Shown: positions 1 to 9,981, counted from the stretch's first letter. The stretch: 39,198 bases of DNA from Crocinitomicaceae bacterium (GCA_029254025.1 JAQWYK010000001.1:1-39198); one strand, 5' to 3'. Translations and numbers: made by a program. Notes: generated from the sequence alone by a model not told the origin.

Positions 1-1989
1 GTATCCTTCAAATCGGTAAAACTTATCGATTGTAGAACCATCAATTGGATCAACAATATTGATATTGTCTTCTTCTTCGTATTCTTCATTTACATTGTTC
101 CCGAAAGGATTGTCAATCAGCAATACTAATTCATTTTCCAATTCAATTATCTCAAGAGTTGGTGCTGAGGGAGGATCAATAATGCGGAAACAGTTATCAA
201 AAAGTGCCTGAGCTTTGGTATCATTTCTTTTTAAGGCTAAAACCGAAGTATAGGGATCGCCTTCAAATGATCTTCCATAAACAACTCCAACTGTTAAGTT
301 GTTAATTGCACCTGGTGTAAGTGTAAAAGGTCCTGCTGTTTGAAGGAAGTTTTTATCTTCATTGGTAGGATTTGAAGAGCCTGCGCCGTTTGTATTAAAC
401 TCGGACCACTCCCATCCTGGATCAACTCCTTGGGTAGCCCACAAGAGAGGATCTGAATCATTAGGGTATAGGTGTGAGGATTGAATTCCAGTAACACCGT
501 TGCTACTCGTATATCCATTGCCACCGTAATAGTTTAACGAGTTATCCCGAAAACGTCCAATCATGTAGTTGTAATAATCGGTTGGTGCCTGTGGCACTCC
601 ATTCGGTCCGCCACTTGCTACAAAATAACTAAAACGGCGCATTCCAAATCGTTCGTTATCGATAATTCCATCGGAATAACCGATTCCTAAGTCACGGTAA
701 ACGATACCCCCACCATTAATGGCTTCCGAAAGAGTTGGCACCACAAATTCAAAAGAGCCATCTGGTTGCTCTTCAAAACGAGGCCCAACGTTGTCAATGC
801 CATCAGCATCTTGGTAAGGACCTTCAAAGAAGTCGATTCCTATAGCCGGAGGGTTATCACCATATCCAGGAGATCCATTCCAACCAACATCGAAGTTAAC
901 GGAATTGTAGGCGTAACCCAAACCACGTGATACATCACAACCAACATAATCATCCCCATAGAAACCAATATCTGCGTCGCAATATTGAGAAAAATACGTT
1001 GAAAAGAGGGTTTGTGTAGAGCGATTTATCATTTCATAATTGTAGAACGTCATACGGTTCACTTCGTCATTTGTAGCAAATGAAAATGCTTGTGCTCGTA
1101 TTTCCATACCAATCGGATCAGCACCTGTTTCAGTGTGAATATTTCCTTTATCGTTAAATACATACCAGTGTGTTTCGTCCCCGAAAAGCGAAGTTCTTCG
1201 GTCAATTCCACATTCGATATCATCACGACCTAAAATGTCATCATACCAAGGTGTATCACCTTGAGAAGGGTCATAATTTCCATCTCCACCTCCGTTTTCA
1301 GAAGGATAGTCATAAAAGGGAGCTAGGTAGTAATCCTGGCCTCTCGATACATCTCCATGTGCTGGCCAATTATTAATGCGTGTGAGTACTTCATTTGTCA
1401 ACATGGGAAATTCATCCGTGCAATCAGGATTTTGGTTGCACTCAAAAGCTAGAGAAAAAGCGATAACTTCAGCCTTTCGAATGGTGAAAAATTGATCATA
1501 CTCGATGCACATATCTGGTGCTATGGTAGCCGCACCAAAATCTCTGGTGGCATCAAAACCAACCGGTTGAGAAGGATCGAAATCTCCTGATCCAATAATT
1601 TGAGAAAGAGGTCCCGCCCAAAAGTCATTACCCTGTCTCCAGCGCAATGCGGCTAGTTTTAACTGACCATTCACGTCTAATCCTCCCATCCAAACAGAAC
1701 CTGAGAAGATCACATGGTTTCCACTACCTTTAGGGATTTCGTAGGCGTTTGCAAATACCTGACGATCCTGCCACATTCCGCCGGAAGTTTCGATTAATGC
1801 ACGAACATCATTGAATTCCATAAATAAACGAGCATTTGAAGGCGGACAATTTGCTTTTGCTAAAGCCTCCGCAGCCTCTTTTTTTTGTTTTTTAGCCGCA
1901 GAGATTGGGTCAAAATCAGCTTTGCTAAATTGTGAAAGTATTAAAAAGGGCATTAATACTATTGAAAATGCGAGTAAAGTCTGTTTCAT
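1..1989 (-). CDS. Large secreted protein, C-terminus cut off by the window edge
   Basis: An open frame of 663 codons runs from ATG at 1989 to the first base of the window with no stop, so the gene is incomplete at its 3' end. The first 20 residues (MKQTLLAFSIVLMPFLILSQ) form a Sec signal peptide. The mature part is rich in D, G, N, W and Y, has many short DGxxD-like calcium-site-like stretches, and starts with a Lys/Ala-rich patch followed by a segment with NDVRALIETSGGMWQDR. I recognise this as a large Bacteroidota family of extracellular proteins that usually end in a fibronectin-like part and a type IX secretion sorting domain; that end lies outside the window, so T9SS export is inference. 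No enzymatic motif was seen. The gene following on the minus strand upstream is prfC, 194 bp away, so it is probably transcribed on its own. Confidence 0.85.
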   Translation of the reverse strand, partial: MKQTLLAFSIVLMPFLILSQFSKADFDPISAAKKQKKEAAEALAKANCPPSNARLFMEFNDVRALIETSGGMWQDRQVFANAYEIPKGSGNHVIFSGSVWMGGLDVNGQLKLAALRWRQGNDFWAGPLSQIIGSGDFDPSQPVGFDATRDFGAATIAPDMCIEYDQFFTIRKAEVIAFSLAFECNQNPDCTDEFPMLTNEVLTRINNWPAHGDVSRGQDYYLAPFYDYPSENGGGDGNYDPSQGDTPWYDDILGRDDIECGIDRRTSLFGDETHWYVFNDKGNIHTETGADPIGMEIRAQAFSFATNDEVNRMTFYNYEMINRSTQTLFSTYFSQYCDADIGFYGDDYVGCDVSRGLGYAYNSVNFDVGWNGSPGYGDNPPAIGIDFFEGPYQDADGIDNVGPRFEEQPDGSFEFVVPTLSEAINGGGIVYRDLGIGYSDGIIDNERFGMRRFSYFVASGGPNGVPQAPTDYYNYMIGRFRDNSLNYYGGNGYTSSNGVTGIQSSHLYPNDSDPLLWATQGVDPGWEWSEFNTNGAGSSNPTNEDKNFLQTAGPFTLTPGAINNLTVGVVYGRSFEGDPYTSVLALKRNDTKAQALFDNCFRIIDPPSAPTLEIIELENELVLLIDNPFGNNVNEEYEEEDNINIVDPIDGSTIDKFYRFEGY

Positions 1990-2183
1990 AATTTATAATT
2001 GCATGGTGAGTAGCTCATCCAATGAAAGTTTTTGTGCTTTCGGTACATGGAACGAAAATAAATTAAAATTAACAAATATTCTAGCTTATAAACCCTTAAG
2101 TGTACTTCTCGTGTATTGAATAACATATATTGGTTCAAATTACTACTCAGTTGTCCTAATCCTGGCGGAAGTTCTATTATGGT

Positions 2184-3782
2184 CTAGTGTTTATCAAGTA
2201 CCTTAAATTCTGAAGTCTTATGAAATTTGATTTCGGGATAGTCTCTTTCTGCCATTTGTAATAGGAAGGGTGTTTCTGCTAGGAACACTAAGTTATCATC
2301 CTTGTCCTTCGCAATGTTTCCAGTTTTTGCGCGTAAAAAATCTTTTAATTGATCCTGATTCGTGGAGGTTAACCAACATGCTTTGTGATAGCTTAGTGGA
2401 GTAAATGAACAATTTGCACCATACTCGTGGGTTAACCGATGTAAGATGACATCAAATTGAAGTTGTCCTACTGTACCAACAATTTTACGAGACCCAGGTT
2501 CTTGAATAAATAATTGGGCAACGCCTTCGTCCATTAACTGGCGAATGCCTTTGTCCAATTGTTTCGATTTCATCGGGTCATTGTTCTGAAGTTCCTGAAA
2601 TATTTCAGGAGAAAATGAAGGGATACCTATGAAGTTTATGTCTTCTCCGGCCGTTAATGTATCTCCGATTTTAAAGGTACCCGTATCATAGAGACCAATT
2701 ACATCACCCGGAAAGGCCTCGTCAATCACACTTTTATCCCGCGCCATAAAAGATGTTGGGTTAGGGAATTTTATTTTTTTATCGTGACGAACGTGTTTGT
2801 AAAAAGTATTTCGTTCGAATTTTCCAGATACTACACGTAGAAATGCAACTCTATCGCGATGGTTGGGGTCTAAGTTTGCGTGAATTTTAAACACGAAACC
2901 AGAAAATTTTGAGTCATTGGGTTCTACGAATCGTTGGTCGGTTTGTCTACCTTTAGGGGAGGGGGAAATCTTAATAAAGGTATCTAACAATTCTTTTACA
3001 CCGAAATTATTGACAGCACTTCCAAAAAATACTGGAGCAACCTCTCCGGAGAGGTATCTAGATTGATCAAAATCATCATAAACTCCATCAATTAATTCAA
3101 GTTCTTCACGCAATTCGTTGGCAAATTTATCGCCGACAATCGTGTTGAGCGCTGAATCATTTATGTCGTCGAAAGAAAGTACGTCTTCAGAGATTTTTGT
3201 TTTATTTGATTGGAACAGATTGAGGTTTTTATCATAAATATTATATACGCCTTTAAATTCGTCTCCCATTCCAATTGGCCAAGCAAGCGGTCGAACTTTA
3301 ATATTTAATTTAGTTTCTATTTCATCTAATAGGTCAAACGGGTCTTTTCCATAGCGGTCCATTTTATTAATAAACACTATAACAGGTGTATCGCGCATTC
3401 GGCATACCTCCATTAATTTCTCCGTTTGACTTTCTACACCATTTGCGCAGTCAATTACCAATATCACACTATCGACTGCTGTAAGGGTTCTGTATGTGTC
3501 TTCTGCGAAGTCTTTGTGACCAGGAGTATCAAGAATATTTACTTGTTTACCACCATATTCAAATGCCATTACTGATGTTGCAACAGAAATTCCTCGTTGC
3601 TTTTCAATTTCCATAAAGTCGGAAGTAGCCGTTTTTTTAATCTTATTATTCTTTACAGCACCTGCTGTTTGTATGGCACCACCAAAAAGAAGAAGTTTCT
3701 CAGTAAGCGTTGTTTTACCAGCGTCAGGATGGGAAATTATCCCAAAAGTTCTTCTTTTTGCTACTTCTTCTTTGTCACTCAT
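2184..3782 (-). CDS. prfC: Peptide chain release factor 3 (RF3)
   Basis: 532 residues, the normal length for RF3. This ribosome-bound GTPase recycles RF1/RF2 after stop-codon hydrolysis. The G domain is complete: P-loop HPDAGKT (residues 18-24), the switch region with KQRGISV (61-67), DTPGH (85-89) and NKMD (139-142). The [15 protein letters not shown] start and the GAVK segment after it are RF3 signatures that separate it from EF-G and LepA. The C-terminal part holds the RF3 domain II/III sequences (for example [10 protein letters not shown]). Start ATG at 3782 places the P-loop at the usual distance. A -7 box (TAACTTTG) lies about 50 bp upstream. It is monocistronic as far as can be seen: the upstream region carries a decayed gene on the other strand. 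Confidence 0.96.
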   Translation of the reverse strand: MSDKEEVAKRRTFGIISHPDAGKTTLTEKLLLFGGAIQTAGAVKNNKIKKTATSDFMEIEKQRGISVATSVMAFEYGGKQVNILDTPGHKDFAEDTYRTLTAVDSVILVIDCANGVESQTEKLMEVCRMRDTPVIVFINKMDRYGKDPFDLLDEIETKLNIKVRPLAWPIGMGDEFKGVYNIYDKNLNLFQSNKTKISEDVLSFDDINDSALNTIVGDKFANELREELELIDGVYDDFDQSRYLSGEVAPVFFGSAVNNFGVKELLDTFIKISPSPKGRQTDQRFVEPNDSKFSGFVFKIHANLDPNHRDRVAFLRVVSGKFERNTFYKHVRHDKKIKFPNPTSFMARDKSVIDEAFPGDVIGLYDTGTFKIGDTLTAGEDINFIGIPSFSPEIFQELQNNDPMKSKQLDKGIRQLMDEGVAQLFIQEPGSRKIVGTVGQLQFDVILHRLTHEYGANCSFTPLSYHKACWLTSTNQDQLKDFLRAKTGNIAKDKDDNLVFLAETPFLLQMAERDYPEIKFHKTSEFKVLDKH

Positions 3783-3834
3783 GGTGTGTTAAATCTTAAT
3801 TAGTATTTCTGCATAAGCAAAAAAATGTAGCTGC

Positions 3835-3842
3835 AAAGTTAA
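3835..3842 (-). promoter_or_regulatory. Candidate -7 promoter box for prfC
   Basis: On the minus strand these bases read TAACTTTG, an exact match to the Bacteroidota -7 consensus TAnnTTTG, about 52 bp before the prfC ATG. No clear TTG was found 19-21 bp further upstream, so this is only half a promoter by sequence. Confidence 0.4.
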
Positions 3843-4050
3843 CCAGATTTTACCACTTTTCTGCGGCTATTTCAGTAAAAGATGACGTATTAAGTTTTGT
3901 TTTTTATGGGTTAATTTTTATGATTTGGCCCTCTTTCAGGGGTGGGAGGACAGCAAAGAGATGGGTCCTCTTCCAAAATTTTGCAAACAATATTTTTTGT
4001 CGAAATATGAGATTTTTAATGATAATTACTTGAATTTCAAATATTTGTAA

Positions 4051-4627
4051 GAGGAGCTGCAAGGGTATTATTTGTTAAAAAAAGAAAATAAATTAACGAA
4101 TTCAGCTTACCTCACAATAATTGATTTTGGCAAACATTCTACTGAGCAATGTTTCTATTTAAGAGACATGAATACGTTTATCTTAGTGCATAAAACATAT
4201 TGTTCTCATGGCAAGAATACTGGAGGTGCAATGGCATCAAAGTTTTCCAAGAAAGAGGGTAGCCTCCAAACGAGTCTTGGATTTTATTTGACCGGCGAAA
4301 CGACACATGAAAATTCGATTTCGGATTGCGGCTTGACGGAATATAATACAGTAATGATAGAGCCAGGAGCAGAGGAATAGTAATGCATGAAGCACATTAT
4401 GCAACGGCCGATTTTCTCAAGCGTAACAACAATATTCTAGGAGGAAGTTTGTGTGACATGCTGTTCCCAAAGAGGAGGCAAATTTCTTAATTCAGAAAAT
4501 AAAAAATGGAAGTTTATTGTATATTTATCATCCGAATAGAAGATATGATAAAACCTCTCGAATTCTGAATAATACGCGTTTAATTAGTGCTATTTCGGAG
4601 AATAAGGGTGAGCCCACAACTATTTAA
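4051..4627 (+). pseudogene. Decayed L,D-transpeptidase (YkuD_2-like, murein cross-linking family)
   Basis: Three reading frames in succession give one recognisable protein. Frame 1 (4051-about 4350) has AYLTIIDFGKHSTE, then HKTYCSHGKNTGGAMASKFS, then GSLQTSLGFYLTGET, which is the core of the murein L,D-transpeptidase family PF13645 (usual pattern: DFSKPS, VAHGKNSG, FSN, GSxxSSLGFYxTGETY). Near 4350 the frame shifts and continues as NDRARSRGIVMHEAHYATADFL, matching the family's RAIVMHGADY motif. Around 4450-4466 it shifts again and ends as PKEEANFLIQKIKNGSLLYI and a stop at 4627. The catalytic block (normally GRSxGCPALP) is scrambled to GGSLCDMLFP by the second shift, so the cysteine context is lost. 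The N-terminus is also missing: a stop at 4048 precedes EELQGYY. Family membership is from motif recognition; loss of function is clear from the sequence, barring sequencing error. Confidence 0.85.
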
Positions 4628-5231
4628 TTTTTAAATTAAACATTTCTGTATCCTCGATTTTCCCAGAAAGTGTGTCACCAATTTGAACTGGTCCTACTCC
4701 TTCTGGTGTACCCGTAAAAAGTAAATCTCCGATTTTTAGGGTCATGAATTGTGAGACATAAGCAATCAACTGATCAATTGAGAAAATCATATCTGAAGTG
4801 TTCCCGCGCTGGACCAATTCACCGTTTTTATAAAGTGTGAAATTTAGGTTCTCAATTGATAGTTTCGACTTGTCGATGAAATGCTCGCTTAGCGGTGCAC
4901 TATGTTCAAAGGCTTTTGCAATTTCCCATGGATGTCCTTTGTCCTTACATTGCTGCTGCAAATCTCTAGCTGTAAAGTCTATTCCTAATCCTATCGCATT
5001 GTAGTATTCATGAGCGAATTTCTCAGAAATATTTTTGCCTAGTTTACAGATTCGGACGACTACCTCACATTCGTAATGAAGATCATTTGTGAAAGATGGA
5101 TAGAAGAAAGGGTTCTTTTTAGGGAGCAGAGCGGTGTCTGGCTTCATAAAGAACATGGGGGTGGATGGAATGGGAGAATTCATTTCCTTGGCGTGGTTTG
5201 CATAATTTCTTCCGATACAAATGATTTTCAT
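4620..5231 (-). CDS. Fumarylacetoacetate hydrolase (FAH) family protein
   Basis: 203 residues, the size of the compact FAHD1/YcgM-type members that hydrolyse or decarboxylate acylpyruvates and oxaloacetate-like acids. It begins directly with MKIICIGRNYANHAKEM, the family's substrate-lid start. Metal ligands are visible as E54-x-E56 in HYECEVVV and D85 in GIDFTARDLQ; the conserved lysine is near residue 106 (EIAKAFEHSAP), and TGTPEGVG (173-180) is the late family motif. The true substrate cannot be told from sequence. It lies 6 bp downstream of the exonuclease gene and is likely co-transcribed with it. Its stop overlaps the end of the decayed transpeptidase by 8 bp on the opposite strand. Confidence 0.88.
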   Translation of the reverse strand: MKIICIGRNYANHAKEMNSPIPSTPMFFMKPDTALLPKKNPFFYPSFTNDLHYECEVVVRICKLGKNISEKFAHEYYNAIGLGIDFTARDLQQQCKDKGHPWEIAKAFEHSAPLSEHFIDKSKLSIENLNFTLYKNGELVQRGNTSDMIFSIDQLIAYVSQFMTLKIGDLLFTGTPEGVGPVQIGDTLSGKIEDTEMFNLKIK

Positions 5232-5237
5232 ATCTTA

Positions 5238-6086
5238 CTATTTTGCAAATTTGGATTTTAACGCTGCTAATTTAGCATCAAGATTTTCTTCTTGTTCTTT
5301 TTTCTCTTGTTTTCTATTTTCCTTGATTTTTTCCATTTCACGTTTTAGTACTTCTTTTGTATATAATGGGAAATTAGAATTCATCATCCAACCATAGTAA
5401 CCTTGTTCTTCTTCTGCCACTTGCGCAATTGTTTTTCCCTTGTGTTTTCCAAAATTATAAATTGCTTCACCTTTATTATTTAAAGCTATTCTTCCTGCAA
5501 AATCGAGCAGTTCATTTTTCGATATTTGAGAAAATTCGGATAGAAACTCAGTTGATTTTTCCAGTTCATCATATTTCTCTAGTTGAGCCTTGAGCACCTC
5601 ATATGTAGCTATTACATCCGCCATAGCATTATGTGCATTCACAAGTTCCTTTCCACAGTAGAATTTGTAAGCTGCGACCAGAGTGCGCTGTTCCATTTTG
5701 TGAAAAATATTTTGAACATCGATAAACTTCCGTTTACTCATATCAAAATCACTCCCTACACGCAAAAATTCTTCTGCTAAAACAGGAATATCGAACTTAT
5801 TTGAATTGTATCCTGCCAGATCCGAATTTCCAATAAAATCAGCCACTTCATTGGCAATTTCTGCAAATGTTGGCGCATCTTTAATATCCTTTTCGTATAT
5901 TCCGTGAATGAGAGAAGTTTCATTCGGTATAGGTATTGTTGGATTCACTCGTTTTTTGTACTCTTCTTTCGTTCCATCAGGATGAACTTTAAGTATTGCT
6001 ATTTCCACTATTCGATCTTGGGTAACATCCACACCAGTTGTTTCTAAATCGAAAATCGATAGTGGTTTTTGTTCAATAAAATTCAT
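5238..6086 (-). CDS. DnaQ-like 3'-5' exonuclease
   Basis: DEDDh exonuclease domain: with numbering from the ATG at 6086, the motifs are FDLETTG (D13, E15), a middle Asp in GYNSNKFDIP (D99) and the terminal H152/D157 in VNAHNAMADV. After the nuclease domain comes a second small part, YNFGKHKGKTIAQVAEEE, also seen in a DUF3820-like add-on of Bacteroidota exonucleases, then a charged Lys/Glu coiled tail. The protein may trim DNA in repair or act in RNA turnover; no polymerase subunit is nearby, so I do not call it the Pol III proofreading subunit. An upstream TTG at 6131 would add 15 residues (MTILDD...), but the family begins close to the ATG chosen here. It is followed after 6 bp by the FAH-family gene. 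Confidence 0.88.
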   Translation of the reverse strand: MNFIEQKPLSIFDLETTGVDVTQDRIVEIAILKVHPDGTKEEYKKRVNPTIPIPNETSLIHGIYEKDIKDAPTFAEIANEVADFIGNSDLAGYNSNKFDIPVLAEEFLRVGSDFDMSKRKFIDVQNIFHKMEQRTLVAAYKFYCGKELVNAHNAMADVIATYEVLKAQLEKYDELEKSTEFLSEFSQISKNELLDFAGRIALNNKGEAIYNFGKHKGKTIAQVAEEEQGYYGWMMNSNFPLYTKEVLKREMEKIKENRKQEKKEQEENLDAKLAALKSKFAK

Positions 6087-6169
6087 CCCTATTGTTTTCT
6101 TGGTTAAGATTAAATCATCGAGTATTGTCAAAAGGTAAAAAAAATGCTAGAATAACTTTATGATCAGCG

Positions 6170-8527
6170 TCATTCAATAATGCGAAATTCAGTTCTACGA
6201 TTTTTTTGATGCTGCTCATCTGAGCAATTTGAGTCATTACCGCCTTCGCATGCACAGTCATTTAGAAGTTTTGATTCTCCATATCCTTTACCATAGATTC
6301 TCTCTGGGTTCGATATCTTTTGTTTTATATAGTTAGCTGAAGCACGTGCCCTATTATCAGATAAGGACATGTTGTAGGAATAATCCCCTCTACAATCTGT
6401 GTGAGATCCAAGCTCAATTTTTAAATTTGGATTGTCATTCATTATTTGAACAATTTTGTCCAATTCAATTGCTGCATCGGGTCGGATTGAATATTGATCT
6501 AAATCAAAATAAATAGGATTTATTTCAATAAGTGCAGATAAGTCTTCCCCAACATGAAGTTGATCAATCTTAAACGTATCAATAATGATGTTATCATCGC
6601 CAAGGTGTTTTGAAACTAAAAACTGTCGAGTAACATAATTTTCTTTCGAAATACGAATGTAAAAATCTATTAGGTCACCGTACTTTTTATCCTCTAAAAT
6701 TTTTGAATTAAATTTTCCCGAGAAAGAACTTTGTGCTATAGCAAAAATGTTACCTGCTAAATCAATAAAGTCAACTTGAGCGCCATCAATTTTATCGGAT
6801 GAATTTTGGTCTAAAATTAATCCGGCATAAGAAAATGGCATCTGTTCCCTTATTGTGTGGTTCTTGGAGTCATAAATGACAGATTTTTCCAATTTTTCAA
6901 AATTATCCTCACAATTGGTATTCAAAGTCATTCTGTATAATTCTTCAGATCCATTCTTGCGAGTGTAAATTATATCAAATTCCGAACATTTGGGTAAAGT
7001 TGAAAAGAACTTACCATCTCTCAAACGAGGAGAAACTGTACGTATGTTGCGTGCATCACAATTTTTACAATCTATAATTATTTCTATGTCCTCAGGGATT
7101 GGATTATTACTCGGAATAATTTCAATTGTACCTTCCAAGAAGGAAACATTTTGACTTCCTAAAACTTCATTTTTTACTTCATAAATATCTTTGTTACCCA
7201 TGCCTCCTTGTCTCGAGGATGAAATATATCCAGTTACTCCATCGGCGGTAGTAGTATAATAGATGTCATCACCAGTTGAATTTAAAGGATAACCTAAATT
7301 GATTGGGCTACTCCATGTATCTTCAAATTGAATGCTGAGAAAAATATCAAATCCTCCCATACTCTGAGGACCATTGCTAGAAAAATATAAGGTTTTGTCG
7401 TCTGCACTTATGAAAGGAGAATCTTCATCGTAGGATGTGTTAATAGGAGCTCCTAAATTGAATGGTTCACTCCACTCTCCATTTGGCAGTTTGACAATTC
7501 GATAAATATCTCTTCCTCCTAATCCCCCGTCTCTGTCTGAAGAAAAATATTTCGAATTTCCATCGTGAGAAACTGTAATGTGAGGTTCCCATGATGCAGA
7601 GTTCACGCTTTTATCTGGCAAGGGTTCAATATTTTTAAATTTTCCATCTTGAAATTCTGAAAAATAAATATCTCCGTTACCAATAGCATCGTTGTATACA
7701 TATATATTTCGTTCATCAGTGCTTATACCAATCGTAGCCTCATTCAAATCAGGCTGACAAAAATCGAGAAGAACTGGATCGCTCCAATCGGTTAAACCAT
7801 TTTTATATACTACGTAAATATCCTCTAAATATTGGCCTGTTTCTAAGTCATAAATATTAATGTTGGTATTATCTTTTCTCAATCGTCTAGATGTAAAGTA
7901 CAGTGATTGACCATCTAGTGATACGACTGAGGAGTATTCAGGATCAGAGGTGTTAATTTTTTTTCCTAAGTTAACTATTTCATAGTTTTTGGGATACATC
8001 AACTCTCTTGTCGCTATTTTACATTGTTCAATTAATAGTGATGCTTCTTGACGAAGTAGGTTGTTCGGATTAGATTTTTCAAGAAATGCTTGTAGATTCT
8101 TGTTCGCATTTGAAATATCAGTGAGTAGATGAAGGCATTTACCTAAGTAAAAATAGCTATCGACAGGAGAGGACATTTCTTTTGAAGAAAAAAAATCAAA
8201 AGTATTCGATGTTGATTTTATCGCTAATTCTAAGTGTTTTTTTGCAGCATTTAAATCATCTCCAATCATCAATAATGATAGTCCTTTACGGTAGTTGAAA
8301 TTCGAGTTTTCCGGATAAAACTCAATGAGTTTATTCGATAAGATTAAGGATTCCTCATTTAAATTTTCAAGTAATAGAGCAGAATTTTTTTCCAATATAT
8401 CTTTTATCGAAGCACTTTCACTGAATTGGATTAGTTCTGTATAGTCCTTTTGAGAAAAGGATAAAAATGTATACGAATTCAACAGAAAAAAAATATAAAG
8501 GAAATATCGAGAGTTAGCTTTTCTCAT
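6170..8527 (-). CDS. TPR / PD40 beta-propeller / OmpA-family envelope protein (PorE-like layout)
   Basis: 785 residues. A signal peptide covers about residues 1-25 (MRKANSRYFLYIFFLLNSYT). Residues 45-185 are helical TPR-like repeats. From about 200 to 450 there are five PD40/WD40-like blades, for example SHDGNSKYFSSDRDGGLGGR and SADDKTLYFSSNGPQSMGG. A carboxypeptidase-regulatory-like beta domain follows (about 565-650), and the last 115 residues are an OmpA peptidoglycan-binding domain with IELGSHTDCRGDYSYN and SLSDNRARASANYI. This order TPR-PD40-CRD-OmpA is the layout of PorE, the T9SS component thought to tie the machine to peptidoglycan, but several paralogues with the same layout exist per genome, so the role is uncertain. 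There is no lipobox cysteine at the signal cleavage site. It ends 42 bp upstream of the exonuclease reading frame. Confidence 0.9.
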   Translation of the reverse strand: MRKANSRYFLYIFFLLNSYTFLSFSQKDYTELIQFSESASIKDILEKNSALLLENLNEESLILSNKLIEFYPENSNFNYRKGLSLLMIGDDLNAAKKHLELAIKSTSNTFDFFSSKEMSSPVDSYFYLGKCLHLLTDISNANKNLQAFLEKSNPNNLLRQEASLLIEQCKIATRELMYPKNYEIVNLGKKINTSDPEYSSVVSLDGQSLYFTSRRLRKDNTNINIYDLETGQYLEDIYVVYKNGLTDWSDPVLLDFCQPDLNEATIGISTDERNIYVYNDAIGNGDIYFSEFQDGKFKNIEPLPDKSVNSASWEPHITVSHDGNSKYFSSDRDGGLGGRDIYRIVKLPNGEWSEPFNLGAPINTSYDEDSPFISADDKTLYFSSNGPQSMGGFDIFLSIQFEDTWSSPINLGYPLNSTGDDIYYTTTADGVTGYISSSRQGGMGNKDIYEVKNEVLGSQNVSFLEGTIEIIPSNNPIPEDIEIIIDCKNCDARNIRTVSPRLRDGKFFSTLPKCSEFDIIYTRKNGSEELYRMTLNTNCEDNFEKLEKSVIYDSKNHTIREQMPFSYAGLILDQNSSDKIDGAQVDFIDLAGNIFAIAQSSFSGKFNSKILEDKKYGDLIDFYIRISKENYVTRQFLVSKHLGDDNIIIDTFKIDQLHVGEDLSALIEINPIYFDLDQYSIRPDAAIELDKIVQIMNDNPNLKIELGSHTDCRGDYSYNMSLSDNRARASANYIKQKISNPERIYGKGYGESKLLNDCACEGGNDSNCSDEQHQKNRRTEFRIIE

Positions 8528-8551
8528 CTATTAACATTTCTATAAATGTAC

Positions 8552-9901
8552 TTAAATTTTTTGTAATTGATCAAAATTTTCTAAATAATCTGCAACTCGT
8601 TTCACAAACATTCCGCCAAGTGCGCCATCTACAACACGGTGGTCATAGGAGTGCGACAAGAACATCTTGTATCGAATTCCGATAAAATCTCCATTGGGGG
8701 TTTCAATGACAGCAGGTACTTTTCGAATTGCACCTAAGGCCAAAATGGCAACCTGAGGTTGATTGATAATGGGAGTTCCCATTACATTTCCAAAGGTCCC
8801 CACATTTGTTATTGTATAAGTTCCTCCTTGAATGTCTTCCGGTTTTAATTTATTGTCCCGCGCGTTGTTTGCCAACTCATTTACTGACTTTGCCAATCCA
8901 ACAAGGTTAAAGCGATCTGCCTGCTTGATTACAGGGACAATTAAATTACCAGAAGGTAAAGCCGTAGCCATTCCGATATTAATATTCTTTCGTTTTACGA
9001 TTTTATCCCCATCGACGCAGATGTTGATGTTAGGGAAGTCCTTAATTGCCTTTGCAACAGCTTCTATGAAGATGGGAGTAAATGTGAAGTTCTCTCCCTC
9101 GCGCTTTTTGAATTCGTCCTTAATTTTATTTCTCCAGTTCCAAATGTTTGTCACATCAGCTTCAACGAAAGACGTTACGTGTGGAGATACGTGCTTAGAC
9201 ATCACCATGTGTTCCGAAATCATTTTTCTCATTCGGTCCATTTCAATGATTTCGTCCTCAGGCATAGAAGGCACAAATGGGGCTTTAATCTTAATTGTTG
9301 GTTCATAACTTTCTGCTTTTGGAGCAGCTGCTGGTGCTTGTTTTTCTTCAGATGCTGAAGCGGTATTTCGCGGAGCTACAGGTTGTGATCCGCCATTTTC
9401 AACGCATCTCAAGATGTCTTTTTTGGTAACACGACCGTTTTGACCAGAACCGGAAATTGATTCTAATTCCGTCATACTAATGCCTTCTTTTTTAGCTATA
9501 CTGCGAACCAATGGTGAATAGAATTTACCGCTCGGTCCATTTTTGTCCACAGCTGTGTCACTAGCCACCTCTTGTATAACTGCAGCAACTGTTTCCATTA
9601 CCTTTACAGCTTCTTCTGGAGCTGACTGTGATGCATCAGCGGCTGGAACTGGTGCTGCGCCATTTGTTGAAATAATCGCAATGACATCACCTACTTGAGC
9701 AACTTGGTCTTTGTCAAAAAGTATCTGAACAAGGGTTCCCTCGGCTTCTGAAGGCAACTCATTATCCACCTTGTCTGTGGCAACTTCTACAAGTGGCTCG
9801 TCCATTTCTACCTTATCACCAACGCTTTTTAACCAGTTCGTAATGGTAGCCTCTGTTACGCTTTCTCCCATTTTTGGGAGTCTAATTTCTATTTGTGACA
9901 T
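8552..9901 (-). CDS. Dihydrolipoyllysine acyltransferase, E2 of a 2-oxoacid dehydrogenase complex
   Basis: 449 residues in the classic E2 order. The lipoyl domain (1-80) has the attachment lysine K44 in EVATDKVDNE. A flexible Ala/Pro-rich linker leads to the peripheral subunit-binding domain (about 127-166, FYSPLVRSIAKKEGIS to RVTKKDIL). A second linker leads to the acyltransferase core (218-449) with the catalytic DHRVVDG at 420-426 (H421, D425). It moves acyl groups from the E1 thiamine enzyme to CoA. The sequence resembles the Bacteroidota branched-chain/generic E2 group more than pyruvate E2, but E1 and E3 are not in the window, so the substrate (branched-chain oxoacids or 2-oxoglutarate) is open. 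The gene sits 24 bp upstream of the OmpA-type gene and has its own 80 bp leader. Confidence 0.93.
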   Translation of the reverse strand: MSQIEIRLPKMGESVTEATITNWLKSVGDKVEMDEPLVEVATDKVDNELPSEAEGTLVQILFDKDQVAQVGDVIAIISTNGAAPVPAADASQSAPEEAVKVMETVAAVIQEVASDTAVDKNGPSGKFYSPLVRSIAKKEGISMTELESISGSGQNGRVTKKDILRCVENGGSQPVAPRNTASASEEKQAPAAAPKAESYEPTIKIKAPFVPSMPEDEIIEMDRMRKMISEHMVMSKHVSPHVTSFVEADVTNIWNWRNKIKDEFKKREGENFTFTPIFIEAVAKAIKDFPNINICVDGDKIVKRKNINIGMATALPSGNLIVPVIKQADRFNLVGLAKSVNELANNARDNKLKPEDIQGGTYTITNVGTFGNVMGTPIINQPQVAILALGAIRKVPAVIETPNGDFIGIRYKMFLSHSYDHRVVDGALGGMFVKRVADYLENFDQLQKI

Positions 9902-9981
9902 ATCGTGTATTGTAAAAGTATCGTTTTAAAGTGTCACAAAAATAAATGAAAAATCGGTTATTTCAAGTGTTCCCCATGGAA

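Noticed and set aside
4072-4380. A 102-residue intact small gene with L,D-transpeptidase-like sequence
   Set aside because: Only the first third of the family's domain is present in this frame and the rest continues in two other frames, so it is part of a pseudogene.
6087-6131. Longer N-terminus of the exonuclease from a TTG codon
   Set aside because: The extra 15 residues are not needed for the DEDDh domain and the ATG at 6086 places the fold at its normal start.
8832-9308. 158-residue plus-strand frame
   Set aside because: It lies antisense inside the E2 gene, which has all its catalytic motifs.
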